From assembly GCF_007827975.1 (NCBI RefSeq), contig NZ_VITT01000004.1: a stretch of DNA of 64,000 nt. One strand, 5' to 3'. Below the pieces are notes generated by a model. That model ran no database searches. It worked only from the letters and a program-made list of their open reading frames with translations, and was not told the origin of the DNA. Positions 50,130 to 58,381 of this stretch are shown one piece after another (the stretch's first letter is position 1; the number at the start of each line of letters is the position of its first letter). A program made the position numbers and the translations under genes. This stretch comes from Nitrospirillum viridazoti. GTDB lineage: Bacteria > Pseudomonadota > Alphaproteobacteria > Azospirillales > Azospirillaceae.

Positions 50130-50167
50130 GGCCTTCACTCCATGTTGAACAGTGGATTTTTAAAGGG

Positions 50168-50183
50168 GGTCTTTTAAAAGACC
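50168..50183. repeat. 16-bp perfect palindrome
   Basis: ggtcttttaaaagacc between paralogues 3 and 2, in the leader of paralogue 2. It could be an operator or a compact transcript end. Confidence 0.5.
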
Positions 50184-50212
50184 GCTGGCCTTCAGGGGGC
50201 CTGGGCGGAGGC

Positions 50213-50557
50213 TTAGTTCGCGGACAGTTGGGCCTGGGTCAGGGCGCCGTCCAGGTTGGCGACGCAACGGCCGTAGTCGGCGCTGCCGGGGGCCAGGCCC
50301 ACGTCGGCGCAGGCGGTGTTGGCGGGCGTCTGCGGCTCGGTGCTGGCGGCGCGCGCCTGGGCCAGCGTGGCGACGCAGGCCGCGTAGCCGCTGTCGTTGA
50401 CGGTCAGGCCCAGGGTTTGTTCACAGGTGTGCTGGATGGTCGTGGCCTCGGGGGCGGCGGCCGGGGCGGCGAACGCCGGGGCAGCCAGGGTGGCGGCGCC
50501 CATCAGGGCGGCGGCGACGGTGATCCTGATCGACGCAGACAGAGTCCGGGTGTTCAT
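50213..50557 (-). CDS. Small secreted four-cysteine protein, paralogue 3
   Basis: 114 aa; AAAGGAG lies 10 nt before ATG 50557. The signal peptide ends at LAAPAFAAP. The two modules are CEQTLGLTVNDSGYAAC and CADVGLAPGSADYGRC, with the same cysteine spacing as the other two paralogues and the shared ending VANLDGALTQAQLSAN. Very likely exported to the periplasm or outside. The family is not known to me. Confidence 0.82.
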   Translation of the reverse strand: MNTRTLSASIRITVAAALMGAATLAAPAFAAPAAAPEATTIQHTCEQTLGLTVNDSGYAACVATLAQARAASTEPQTPANTACADVGLAPGSADYGRCVANLDGALTQAQLSAN

Positions 50558-50709
50558 GGCCTAAGCTCCTTTAATTTGACATCGCGTTGAGGGGGTTTTG
50601 TTTTTCCCGCGCTGGGGATGCCAATAAGACGCCGGCCGGGTCGCTTTATTCCCGGGAACGCAAATTTTTTTTGAACTTTTTTAGCATCGGTTTTTTGGGG
50701 GCGAAAAAC

Positions 50710-51039
50710 TCAGCCCTCCACGAAGGCGCGCAGGCGGGACAGGGCGTTATCCCATTGCGCCGACACGGCGTCGAGATAGCCGCGCGCCGCCGCCACCGGT
50801 TCCGGCTGGAAGGCGAAGCGACTTTCCCGGCCCACCCGCACGCAGGCCACCAGGCCGGCATCCTGCAGCACGTGCAGATGCTTGGTCACCGCCTGGCGGG
50901 TCAGGGTGGTGTCTGCCGACAGGGCGGCGATGGATCGCGCGTGCCCGTCGCTGAGGCGGGACAGCAAGGACAGGCGGGTGGGATCGCCCAAGGCGGCGAA
51001 GACAGTGGCGGGGTTGGCCGCCGCGACGGCCTCAGTCAT
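50710..51039 (-). CDS. ArsR-family transcriptional regulator
   Basis: 109 aa from ATG 51039, which overlaps the end of the SRPBCC gene by 8 nt. The winged helix carries FAALGDPTRLSLLSRLSDG, TLTRQAVTKHLHVLQDAGLV and the wing GRESRFAFQPEPV. No metal-binding Cys cluster is present, so it belongs to the non-metal group that typically pairs with SRPBCC/AHSA1 proteins. It is probably autoregulatory. Confidence 0.93.
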   Translation of the reverse strand: MTEAVAAANPATVFAALGDPTRLSLLSRLSDGHARSIAALSADTTLTRQAVTKHLHVLQDAGLVACVRVGRESRFAFQPEPVAAARGYLDAVSAQWDNALSRLRAFVEG

Positions 51040-51490
51040 CCAGCGGTCCGTCGATATGGGCGCGGATGTTGTGCGCCTGGGCCGTCCACCCGCCCTCATT
51101 CATGCGCAACGCCTCCACCCGGCGATGGTCGGGCAGGGTGTCGAAGCCGCTTTCCGTGATGGTCAGCAGGGTGCCGCCGTCCCGTTCTTCCAGCGTGAAT
51201 TCCACCAGGGTCGGTGTTTCACTGGAATAATCCTTCTCCGGATCCACGGCATAGGGATGCCAGGTGTAGGAGAACAGGTGCGGTTCCTCCATCCGCACCA
51301 CGGTGGCCCGCCACTTCACATGCTCATACCCCGGGTGGGTGATGCGGCCGGTCGCCTCCTCGCCCGGAACGAAGGGCCCGTCCAGCTTCACCCTGAACCA
51401 GGTGCCGAATTCCTCATGATCGGTCAGGGCCCGCCACACCTGGGCGATGGGGGCCTTCAACTCGATATACTTGCGAATGTGATCGGACAT
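51032..51490 (-). CDS. SRPBCC/AHSA1-family protein
   Basis: 152 aa from ATG 51490 with a strong AGGAGG. The START-like fold has IRKYIELKAPIAQVWRALTD at the N-terminus, EFGTWFRVKLDGPF, and a C-terminal helix TAQAHNIRAHIDG. Such proteins bind hydrophobic ligands; the ligand is unknown. It is the first gene of a two-gene operon with the ArsR regulator. Confidence 0.92.
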   Translation of the reverse strand: MSDHIRKYIELKAPIAQVWRALTDHEEFGTWFRVKLDGPFVPGEEATGRITHPGYEHVKWRATVVRMEEPHLFSYTWHPYAVDPEKDYSSETPTLVEFTLEERDGGTLLTITESGFDTLPDHRRVEALRMNEGGWTAQAHNIRAHIDGPLDD

Positions 51491-51533
51491 GTTGCGCAAC
51501 CTCCTGGTTGCTGTTTCATAGCCTGCCCAAACA

Positions 51534-51561
51534 AAAACGGCAACCATGTGGTTGCCGTTTT
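51534..51561. terminator. Bidirectional-type terminator after the anti-sigma gene
   Basis: An 11-bp perfect stem (51534-51544 with 51551-51561), a 6-nt loop, and A/T tracts on both sides. It ends the leftward catalase-cytochrome-sigma-anti-sigma operon before the SRPBCC gene. Confidence 0.88.
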
Positions 51562-51626
51562 AATCCAGTAACCGATCTGTACAAGCGCGGGGGCGGCGTT
51601 TGGTTCGCCGCCATACCCGCGAAAGC

Positions 51627-52439
51627 TCAAATCTTCGTGCGCAGCTGCCGCCGCGCCTCGTCCGCCAGGGGGTGCAGCGCCCGGGCCGAGGCGTCGGCCA
51701 CCAGGCTGTAGCCCATGCCGCGGTTGCACCAGGTGACACCGCCGACATCATCCTTCTGGTGCTCGGTCATGGGGGCGTCGCCGTCCTGCTTCATGGGCCG
51801 CACCAGCATGGCGATGCGGTTGCCGCTGCTGTCGTCGTAGAAGAACATGGCGCCCGGGCCGTGGGCCGTGGCGACCAGGCGACCGCCCATGAACCGGTAG
51901 CCGGAGGCCGACAGGTCGGGCACCGCCACCTTGCGGTCCAGGCGCTGCGACACCCAACGCAGCAGCTGCTCCTGCTCGCCGGCGTGCATCTCCACCGGCC
52001 GCACGGCGTCGGCGGCGTAGACGCGGTAATTGTCCATGGCCTCCTGCGTCAGCATGCTCTCAGGGTTCATCGACGCCTTGCCGGCGGTGATGCCGTGCAT
52101 GGACCAGCCGCCGGCCCCGCCGATCAGCACCAGGGCCACGGCGGCGGCGATGTTGCGCCAGGGGCCGGCCCCGGGACCGGAGAGCCACGAGCGCGCCTGC
52201 CGGTGTTGCCGCGCCTCGACCAGGCGGGCCAGGTTCAGGTGATCGGGCACCGGCTCTTCCGCGATGGGGGCCAGGGCGGCGCGCAAGGCTTCACGCTGGG
52301 CGGTGTAGGCGGCCACGCGCCGGGCGGCGTCGGGGTGGGTGGACAGATACTCCTCAACCTCCTCCCGGCGCCGCTCGTCCAGGGCGTGGTCGACGTAGGC
52401 CTGGAAGTCTTCTTCGGTGATGGGGCGGCCGGCGTTCAT
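51627..52439 (-). CDS. Membrane anti-sigma factor
   Basis: 270 aa. The N-terminal anti-sigma domain (ITEEDFQAYVDHALDERRRE, EEYLSTHPDAARRVAAY) lacks the HxxxCxxC zinc motif. One membrane helix lies at about 93-112 (IAAAVALVLIGGAGGWSM), followed by a periplasmic domain of about 150 residues with GYRFMGGRLVATAHGPGAMF and one Cys (VTWCNRGMGYSLV). It should hold the ECF sigma factor encoded upstream at the membrane; its start overlaps that gene's stop (ATGA). Confidence 0.9.
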   Translation of the reverse strand: MNAGRPITEEDFQAYVDHALDERRREEVEEYLSTHPDAARRVAAYTAQREALRAALAPIAEEPVPDHLNLARLVEARQHRQARSWLSGPGAGPWRNIAAAVALVLIGGAGGWSMHGITAGKASMNPESMLTQEAMDNYRVYAADAVRPVEMHAGEQEQLLRWVSQRLDRKVAVPDLSASGYRFMGGRLVATAHGPGAMFFYDDSSGNRIAMLVRPMKQDGDAPMTEHQKDDVGGVTWCNRGMGYSLVADASARALHPLADEARRQLRTKI

Positions 52440-53002
52440 TTCACTCTCCTGAAAATTCCAGCGCCAAAAGCGGGGCGGTGGATGGTGGCGCCGCCCTTCG
52501 CGGCCTCTTGCGCGGGGGCGCCCTCCATCTTCTGCAACAGCTTCTCCCGCGCCCGGGCCAGGCGGGACATGACGGTGCCGATGGGGATGTCCAGCACCCG
52601 TGCCGCCTCGGCATAGGTCAGGTCTTCCACCGACACCAGCAACAGCACGCTGCGCTGATCCTCCGGCAGGGTCTGCAGGGCCTGCATCACGTCGGCGTGG
52701 TGCAGGGCGTCCTCCTGCGTCGCCGGCCGGGCGATCATGGCCTCGTCCACCCCGTCGTCCAGGGTGACGTGGCTGCCGCGCCGCCGGTTCTGGCGCATGT
52801 GGCTGACGGCCAGGTTGTGCAGGATGGTGAACAGCCAGGTTCGGGCGTCACCGTCCTGCCGCCGTTGGTGCCAGCGGGTGATGGCCCGCTCCAGACAATC
52901 CTGCACCAGATCGTCCGCCGTGGCGTGATCCTTCACCAGCGCCCGGGCGTAGCGCCGCAGCGGTGGAATCAGCGGCTCGATCAGCAGCATCATGTCGTTC
53001 AT
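52436..53002 (-). CDS. ECF-type RNA polymerase sigma factor
   Basis: 188 aa from ATG 53002; GAGGG is 9 nt upstream of it but abuts the earlier ATG 53011, so 53002 is preferred. Region 2 (RYARALVKDHATADDLVQDC, ARTWLFTILHNLAVSHMRQ) and region 4 (LPEDQRSVLLLVSVEDLTYA, IPIGTVMSRLARAREKL) are complete. With its anti-sigma partner, a catalase-like peroxidase and cytochrome b561, it forms a set typical of stress-response ECF groups in alphaproteobacteria, probably answering peroxide or singlet-oxygen-type stress. Confidence 0.94.
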   Translation of the reverse strand: MNDMMLLIEPLIPPLRRYARALVKDHATADDLVQDCLERAITRWHQRRQDGDARTWLFTILHNLAVSHMRQNRRRGSHVTLDDGVDEAMIARPATQEDALHHADVMQALQTLPEDQRSVLLLVSVEDLTYAEAARVLDIPIGTVMSRLARAREKLLQKMEGAPAQEAAKGGATIHRPAFGAGIFRRVK

Positions 53003-53032
53003 GGCACGCATCCCTCGGTCCGGGGTCCACCA

Positions 53033-53572
53033 TCAGCGACGGGTGCGCCAGGCCGCCATGCTCTGGAACACGCCATCCTTGAAAATGAGGCCATGCATCA
53101 GGGCGGCGGACAAGTGGGCGATCACCGTGAGGAACAAAGCGTACGCCAGATAGGTGTGCAGGTGGCGCAAGGACGCGTACAGCCCCCTGTCCGGCGACAG
53201 CAGCGGCGGCAGGTGCACGGCACCCCAGACGATGATGGGGTAGCCGCCGGCCGACAGCATGGACCAACCCACCAGCGGCAGGGTGATCATCAGGGCGTAC
53301 AGCACCAGGTGCGACAGGTGGGCGACGGCCTTCTGTGGCGCCGGCATGTCCGCCGGCAGGGGTGGCGTACCCTTGGTGGCCCGCACCGCCAGGCGGATCA
53401 GCACCAGCAGCAGCAGGGTGGCGCCCACCGACTTATGCAGCGGCACCAGCCAGTTGTGGCTGGCCCCGACGGTGGAGACCATGCCCACGCCGATGAACAG
53501 CATGGCGATGATCAAGACGGCCATCAGCCAGTGCAGCAGCCGGGCGGCGCCGCTGAACGTAGTCGACTTCAT
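53033..53572 (-). CDS. Cytochrome b561 family protein
   Basis: 179 aa with four membrane helices and haem-ligand histidines in RLLHWLMAVL, LHKSVGATLL, LHTYLAYALF and IAHLSAALMHG. It is a di-haem b561 that moves electrons across or within the inner membrane. Its start overlaps the peroxidase stop (ATGA), and it may supply electrons to that exported enzyme. The sigma gene follows after about 30 bp. Confidence 0.93.
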   Translation of the reverse strand: MKSTTFSGAARLLHWLMAVLIIAMLFIGVGMVSTVGASHNWLVPLHKSVGATLLLLVLIRLAVRATKGTPPLPADMPAPQKAVAHLSHLVLYALMITLPLVGWSMLSAGGYPIIVWGAVHLPPLLSPDRGLYASLRHLHTYLAYALFLTVIAHLSAALMHGLIFKDGVFQSMAAWRTRR

Positions 53573-54711
53573 TGTGCGGACTCCTTGGCGGCGGGCTGGC
53601 TGGCAGCGGGTTGATGGGCAGCGGGGGCGGGGAAGGCCTGGTCGGTGGCCAGCGCGCTGGCGGCCGCGGGTTCACCCGTGCGGCGGGTGTAGCCCACGGC
53701 GTAGACGGAGGAACGCGCGGCCAGCAGCGGATCGTCGGAGGGCGACACGCCGGCGGGCAGGATGGTGGGATCGAAGTTCACGTCGCGGCAGGGGCCGTCA
53801 TCCTCGGTCACCCCGCGGTCGATGGTCAGGGTGCCGACCTCCACCCGTTGGCGGTCGTCTGGCCAGGGCTTGGTGGCGTCGTCCGTGGGGTCGCCGGCGT
53901 TGGGCAGGATGACGGACAGGTGCCAGACCAGCGGGCCCTGGGCCAGGCGTCCGGCGACCTCGTCGAACAGGAAGTCGCGCGGCCGGTCGGCCAGCGTCGC
54001 CTTGTCCAGCTCTTCGAACGGCGCCTCGGGCGTGAAAATCCAGCGCACCACCCGGGTTTGGCCCTGGTCGTTGGTGAAGCGGAAGGCGTCGACGCTGTTG
54101 TAGTTGGCGTTGGCGAAGCTGCTGGGCAGGGGGGCCTTGGCCATGTAGTCGGCGAAGGCCTTGGTTTCCGGATGCTGCGCCATATAGGCCTGCACCTTGG
54201 CCGGGTCGGGCTTACCCGTTGCGGGGTCGGGCGTGGTCGCCAACTGGAAGTCGAGGAATGCCTGCGGCGTGGCCACCGGGAACACGGGCACATGGTTCAG
54301 CGCCATGCGCCATTGTTCGCCCTGCGGCAGGTCGAACTTCAGCGCCAGGCTGTGGAAGGTGACGCGGCCATCACCGGCGTTGGGCACGCCGCCGGCCAGC
54401 GAGAAGCGGCCGATGACCGGGGTGGTGGCCCGGCGGAACAGGCTGGCCTTGCTGAGGGCCAGGCCCTGGCCGTTGCCGTCGAAATGGCCCACCACGCAGA
54501 GGCCTTTGGCATGGGCGCGGCGGAAGCCTTCATGTTTGCCGTCATGGCCCTCCAGCGCGTTCACGATCTTGGCGGGCTGCAGCCGCCCGGGCGACAGCCA
54601 GCCGCCGGCATAGGCGAAGGCGGCGCTGGCCCCGCCCGCGACGGCGGCAATGGCCAGCAGCGATACCAGGCTGCGGCGGCTGAGGATGTCCTGCACTCGA
54701 TACCCGGGCAT
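53569..54711 (-). CDS. Catalase-like peroxidase, SrpA type
   Basis: 380 aa; AAGGGG lies 9 nt before the ATG. An N-terminal signal or anchor (LVSLLAIAAVAGGASAAFAY) is followed by a small-subunit catalase fold with the active-site His in FRRAHAKGLCVVGHFDGNG, the RFSLAGG and LALKFDLPQG segments, and near the C-terminus RSSVYAVGYTRR, where the axial Tyr is expected. The family reduces peroxides using haem and is exported. An Ala/Pro/Gln tail ends the protein. First gene of the peroxidase-b561-sigma-anti-sigma operon. Confidence 0.92.
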   Translation of the reverse strand: MPGYRVQDILSRRSLVSLLAIAAVAGGASAAFAYAGGWLSPGRLQPAKIVNALEGHDGKHEGFRRAHAKGLCVVGHFDGNGQGLALSKASLFRRATTPVIGRFSLAGGVPNAGDGRVTFHSLALKFDLPQGEQWRMALNHVPVFPVATPQAFLDFQLATTPDPATGKPDPAKVQAYMAQHPETKAFADYMAKAPLPSSFANANYNSVDAFRFTNDQGQTRVVRWIFTPEAPFEELDKATLADRPRDFLFDEVAGRLAQGPLVWHLSVILPNAGDPTDDATKPWPDDRQRVEVGTLTIDRGVTEDDGPCRDVNFDPTILPAGVSPSDDPLLAARSSVYAVGYTRRTGEPAAASALATDQAFPAPAAHQPAASQPAAKESAQ

Positions 54712-54761
54712 GGGCGGGGTCCCCTTTCGGTTTCAAGGGCCCCAAAGGGGGCCGCTACCGA

Positions 54762-54790
54762 GATGGACGCCGCCCGCGCCGGATTATTCC
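54762..54790 (-). promoter_or_regulatory. Candidate ECF-type promoter of the peroxidase operon
   Basis: On the minus strand GGAATAATCC (54790 to 54781) resembles the GGAAT-type -35 box of ECF promoters, followed by a GC-rich spacer and a GTCCATC at the right distance for a -10. Autoregulation by the operon's own sigma factor is likely for this class. The assignment rests on a short match. Confidence 0.25.
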
Positions 54791-54823
54791 AGCCGGCCGC
54801 AATTTTTTTGAAGCCGCGCGGGT

Positions 54824-56881
54824 TTATGCGGCCTTGACCGTTTCCAGGAAGCGATTGACGACGGTACGCAGCGTATCGGCCTCCCTTCCCAGCACGTCGG
54901 AGGAGGAAATCACGCTACCGGTGGCGGCCCCCGTTCCGTCCGCCGCCTGGCGCACGCCGGCGATGTTGGCGGACACGGTGCGGGTGCCCACGGACGCCTC
55001 CTGCACGTTGCGTGCGATTTCCCGCGTCGCCGCGCCCTGCTGCTCCACGGCGGAGGCGACACCAGTGGTGATTTCACTCATGCTGGCGACCGTGCCGGCG
55101 ATGCCGTCGATGGCGGTCACGGCGTGCGCCGTTTCCCTTTGGATCGCCTCGACCTGCGCCTGTATCTCCCCCGTCGCCTGGGCCGTCTGGCCAGCCAGCG
55201 CCTTGACCTCGCTGGCGACCACGGCGAAGCCCTTGCCGGCGTCGCCCGCGCGGGCGGCCTCGATGGTGGCGTTGAGCGCCAGCAGGTTGGTCTGGTGGGC
55301 GATCGCCTGGATCAGATCCACCACTTGCCCAATGCGCTGGGCGGCGGAGGCCAGTTCGGCCATGGACTGGCGAGTGGCCGAGGCCTCCCGCACCGCAGTC
55401 GTTGAGGTGGTGGTGGCCTGGTTCATCTGCCGGGATATTTCGGTGATGGATAGGCTCAATTCTTCCGCCGCAGCGGCCACCGTCTGCACATTGGCGGAGG
55501 TTTCCTCTGCCGCCCCAGCCACACTGTTGGACAAGGCCAAGGTGTCGTCCGCGGACGTGGTCAGGCTGCCGGCCGCGTCACGCAATGAGTGCTCGGCGCT
55601 GGAAAAAGCGTGGACCACCCGGTCGACCGAGAGGGCGAAATCCCGCGTGGCCGCCTCCAGGCGCTGGCGGCGCGCCTCCTTGGCCATTTCCTCGGCACGT
55701 TGCTGGGCGGCCAGCACATCGGCCGCCATGGCGTTGGCGCGCAGCACGGCAATGGCCGCGGCCATTTCGCCGACCTCGTCGCCACGCTCGCGGAAGGGGA
55801 CCTCGGCGGCGTAATTCCGGACCGCGAACTGGGTGATGACTTGCCGCAGGGAATCCAGCGGGCGCAGCAACTGGCGGATCACCACCCACAGGGTCATGGC
55901 GACGACCAGCGCGCAGACGGCGGCCAGGAAAAGGCTGAATAGTAGGTTCAGCCAAGCGGCCCGGCTGAATGCCCGGATATGCCCGCGCACCAAGTCCTCC
56001 ACCGCGTGCCTGGCGGCGACCGCCCGGGTGATGGCGTCGCTGGCCGTCTTGAACCAGGTCTGGGCATCGACGGGATAGGGTATCCCTTGGCTGGACGCGG
56101 CCACGATGCGGTCGCGCATCGTGGCAAGCTCCGTCAGCGCGCCCTGGGTGGCTGCGAGCGCGGTCACGAAGGCCGGACCGTGGCGGGCGGCCCGGGCGAC
56201 GGCCGCCGCGGCACTTTGGGCGGCGGCGCCTTCCGCCTGGCCCAATGCCTCGGTCTGGGCTGGGGAGAGCGGGTTGCGCGCCGCCAGCGCGCCGGACAAG
56301 AGGCCTCGCTCCCGTCCCACCTGCTCGCTGAGTTGCGCCAGATCACCGGTCAGCGCCAAGCTGTCAAGCAGGCGGGTGTCGGTCGATACGGGCAGGGCGT
56401 CGCCGATGCGATCCTTGAACGCCAGCATGGCTTCGATGGCCTGCGTCGCTGACGCGAACCAGTCGGCCCGCACCTGGCCTCCACCGCCTTCTCCCGCCCG
56501 CCCCACCGTCTTCCAGGCCGCCAGCCGGGCGGCTTCCAGTGCTCGCAGGGTCGTCCGTGCGGCAGCCACGTCCAGGCCGGCGGCCTCCGCATCGGACAGC
56601 GCCTGATCGCCTTTCCTGACAGCGTCGTCCCGGGCGGCTTGGGCCGCATCGCGGGCCGCCGGTTCCAGCACCGTGGCCGACAGCAGCACGTTGGTCAGGC
56701 CGCGTTCCTTGGCCATCAGGGTGGCGGCCTCCAAAACGGTGGACGTGGCGGCTTCGACCAGGGTGACCCGTTTTGCGGCCGCCAGATTGGTGACGGCTTG
56801 CGCGGCCAGTTGAATGGCAAGTAAACATGTTAATGTCGCAAGAATACCGACCATGCTGAGCAATTTTATGCGAATTTTCAT
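54824..56881 (-). CDS. Methyl-accepting chemotaxis protein with NIT-like sensor
   Basis: 685 aa. Between membrane helices at about 8-28 and 310-332 lies a periplasmic domain of about 280 residues, all-helical, with paired motifs LMAKERGLTNVLLSA and VGRERGLLSGALAARN and WFKTASDAITRAV, the pattern of NIT (nitrate/nitrite-type) sensing domains. HAMP and the signalling hairpin IAHQTNLLALNATIEAARAG follow. Ligands of most NIT receptors are unproven. The ribosome site before ATG 56881 is weak. Confidence 0.9.
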   Translation of the reverse strand: MKIRIKLLSMVGILATLTCLLAIQLAAQAVTNLAAAKRVTLVEAATSTVLEAATLMAKERGLTNVLLSATVLEPAARDAAQAARDDAVRKGDQALSDAEAAGLDVAAARTTLRALEAARLAAWKTVGRAGEGGGGQVRADWFASATQAIEAMLAFKDRIGDALPVSTDTRLLDSLALTGDLAQLSEQVGRERGLLSGALAARNPLSPAQTEALGQAEGAAAQSAAAAVARAARHGPAFVTALAATQGALTELATMRDRIVAASSQGIPYPVDAQTWFKTASDAITRAVAARHAVEDLVRGHIRAFSRAAWLNLLFSLFLAAVCALVVAMTLWVVIRQLLRPLDSLRQVITQFAVRNYAAEVPFRERGDEVGEMAAAIAVLRANAMAADVLAAQQRAEEMAKEARRQRLEAATRDFALSVDRVVHAFSSAEHSLRDAAGSLTTSADDTLALSNSVAGAAEETSANVQTVAAAAEELSLSITEISRQMNQATTTSTTAVREASATRQSMAELASAAQRIGQVVDLIQAIAHQTNLLALNATIEAARAGDAGKGFAVVASEVKALAGQTAQATGEIQAQVEAIQRETAHAVTAIDGIAGTVASMSEITTGVASAVEQQGAATREIARNVQEASVGTRTVSANIAGVRQAADGTGAATGSVISSSDVLGREADTLRTVVNRFLETVKAA

Positions 56882-57049
56882 GGTATATGCCCTGCAGCTG
56901 AAAATTTTTTTGGGCGCTATGGCGCTCAGATGCAGGTCAAAGAAGGTCGCTATTCCGGTAAATAAGGCGTTAAGCCAAAGCGTGGCTGAATGGAAATTTC
57001 GGGTTATTGGTTGCTATTGATGTGGCGCATTGATTCGCCAGGCGTCGTT

Positions 57050-58249
57050 TTAATGTGCGTAGCCAGGGCAGGCTTCGTCCCCCGCCAGGTCGTCGGCGTG
57101 CGGGGTGCCCTTGTCGGTTGCGGCGGCGATGGCGGTCAGGCTGAGCGCGCATATGGCCAGGCCGGCACCCAGCCACGGCAGATGGCCGTAGGCCACGCCA
57201 TGGTCGATGGCGATGCCGCCGAACCAGGCGCCGAGCGCGTTGCCCATGTTGAAGGCGCCCTGGTTCAGGGTGGACGCCAGGTTGGGCGCGCCGCGCGCCT
57301 GGTCCACCACCCGCATCTGCAAGGGGGAGCCGACGGAGAAGGCGGCGATGCCCCACAGCACCAGCGTGGGCACGACGCCCAGGGGCGTGGCGCTGGTCCA
57401 CACCAGGGCCACCAGGATCAGGGTGATGATACCGAAGGTGGTCATGACCACGGGCATCATCTTCCAGTCGGCCAGGCGCCCACCCACCAGGTTGCCCACC
57501 GTCAACCCCACGCCGAACAACAGCAGGACGTAGGTGACTTGGTCGGGGCTGAAGCCGGTGACACGCTCCAGCAGCGGGGTGATGTAGGTCAGCACGCTGA
57601 ACAGGCTGGCGGAGGAGATGACGCTGATCATCATGGCCATGGCGACCTGGGGGCGGCCCAGCACGCGGAACTCGCCCAGCAGGCTGCCACCGCTGCTGCC
57701 GGGCAGGCCGCGCGGCAGCCACAGGGCCAGGGCGGCGGCGGCGATGACGCCGATGGCGACCACGGCCCAGAAGGTGGCACGCCAGCCCAACTCATGCCCC
57801 AGCGCCGTACCCAGGGGCACACCCAGCACGTTGGCCAGCGTCAGGCCGGAAAACATCAGGGAGATGGCCTGGCCGCGCTTGTGCCGCGGCACCAGGCCGG
57901 CCGCCACCACGGCGCCAATGCCGAAGAAGGTGCCGTGCGACAGGGCGGTGATGATGCGCGCCGTCATCAGCAGTCCGTACGTGGGCGCCACCGCGCAGCA
58001 GAAATTGCCGAAGATGAAGATGCCCATCAGGCCGATCAGCGCACTCTTGCGCGGCAGCCGCGCAGTCGATACCGCCAGGATGGGGGCGCCCACCACCACG
58101 CTCAAGGCGTAGGCGGTGACCAGCATGCCGGCTTGCGGGATGGTGACGCGCAGGTCCTGCGCCAGATCCGGCAGCATGCCCATGATCACGAACTCGGTCG
58201 TGCCGATGCCGAAGGAGGCGATGGCGAGGGCGAGCAGGGGCAAGGGCAC
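57050..58249 (-). CDS. MFS exporter, AraJ/DHA1 type
   Basis: About 399 aa. The start is set at GTG 58249 because CCGGAG lies 8 nt upstream; GTG 58258 is in frame but overlaps that site. Twelve membrane helices with ASFGIGTTEFVIMGMLPDLA in helix 1, loop 2-3 ARLPRKSALI, and GVPLGTALGHELGWRATFW in the middle match the DHA1/AraJ branch (drug or sugar efflux). The substrate is not known. It ends with a short hydrophilic tail. Confidence 0.92.
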   Translation of the reverse strand: MPLPLLALAIASFGIGTTEFVIMGMLPDLAQDLRVTIPQAGMLVTAYALSVVVGAPILAVSTARLPRKSALIGLMGIFIFGNFCCAVAPTYGLLMTARIITALSHGTFFGIGAVVAAGLVPRHKRGQAISLMFSGLTLANVLGVPLGTALGHELGWRATFWAVVAIGVIAAAALALWLPRGLPGSSGGSLLGEFRVLGRPQVAMAMMISVISSASLFSVLTYITPLLERVTGFSPDQVTYVLLLFGVGLTVGNLVGGRLADWKMMPVVMTTFGIITLILVALVWTSATPLGVVPTLVLWGIAAFSVGSPLQMRVVDQARGAPNLASTLNQGAFNMGNALGAWFGGIAIDHGVAYGHLPWLGAGLAICALSLTAIAAATDKGTPHADDLAGDEACPGYAH

Positions 58250-58381
58250 TGGAATCACTCCGGAATCGGCGATGCTATCGTGGATGCCTTCAGCATCGCC
58301 GAAAATAGGTAAGCGCTGTCATGCTGCGTTGCAGCAGGAGCCATGACGCCAGAGGATGACCGTCCGGGAACTTTCGGCCGC

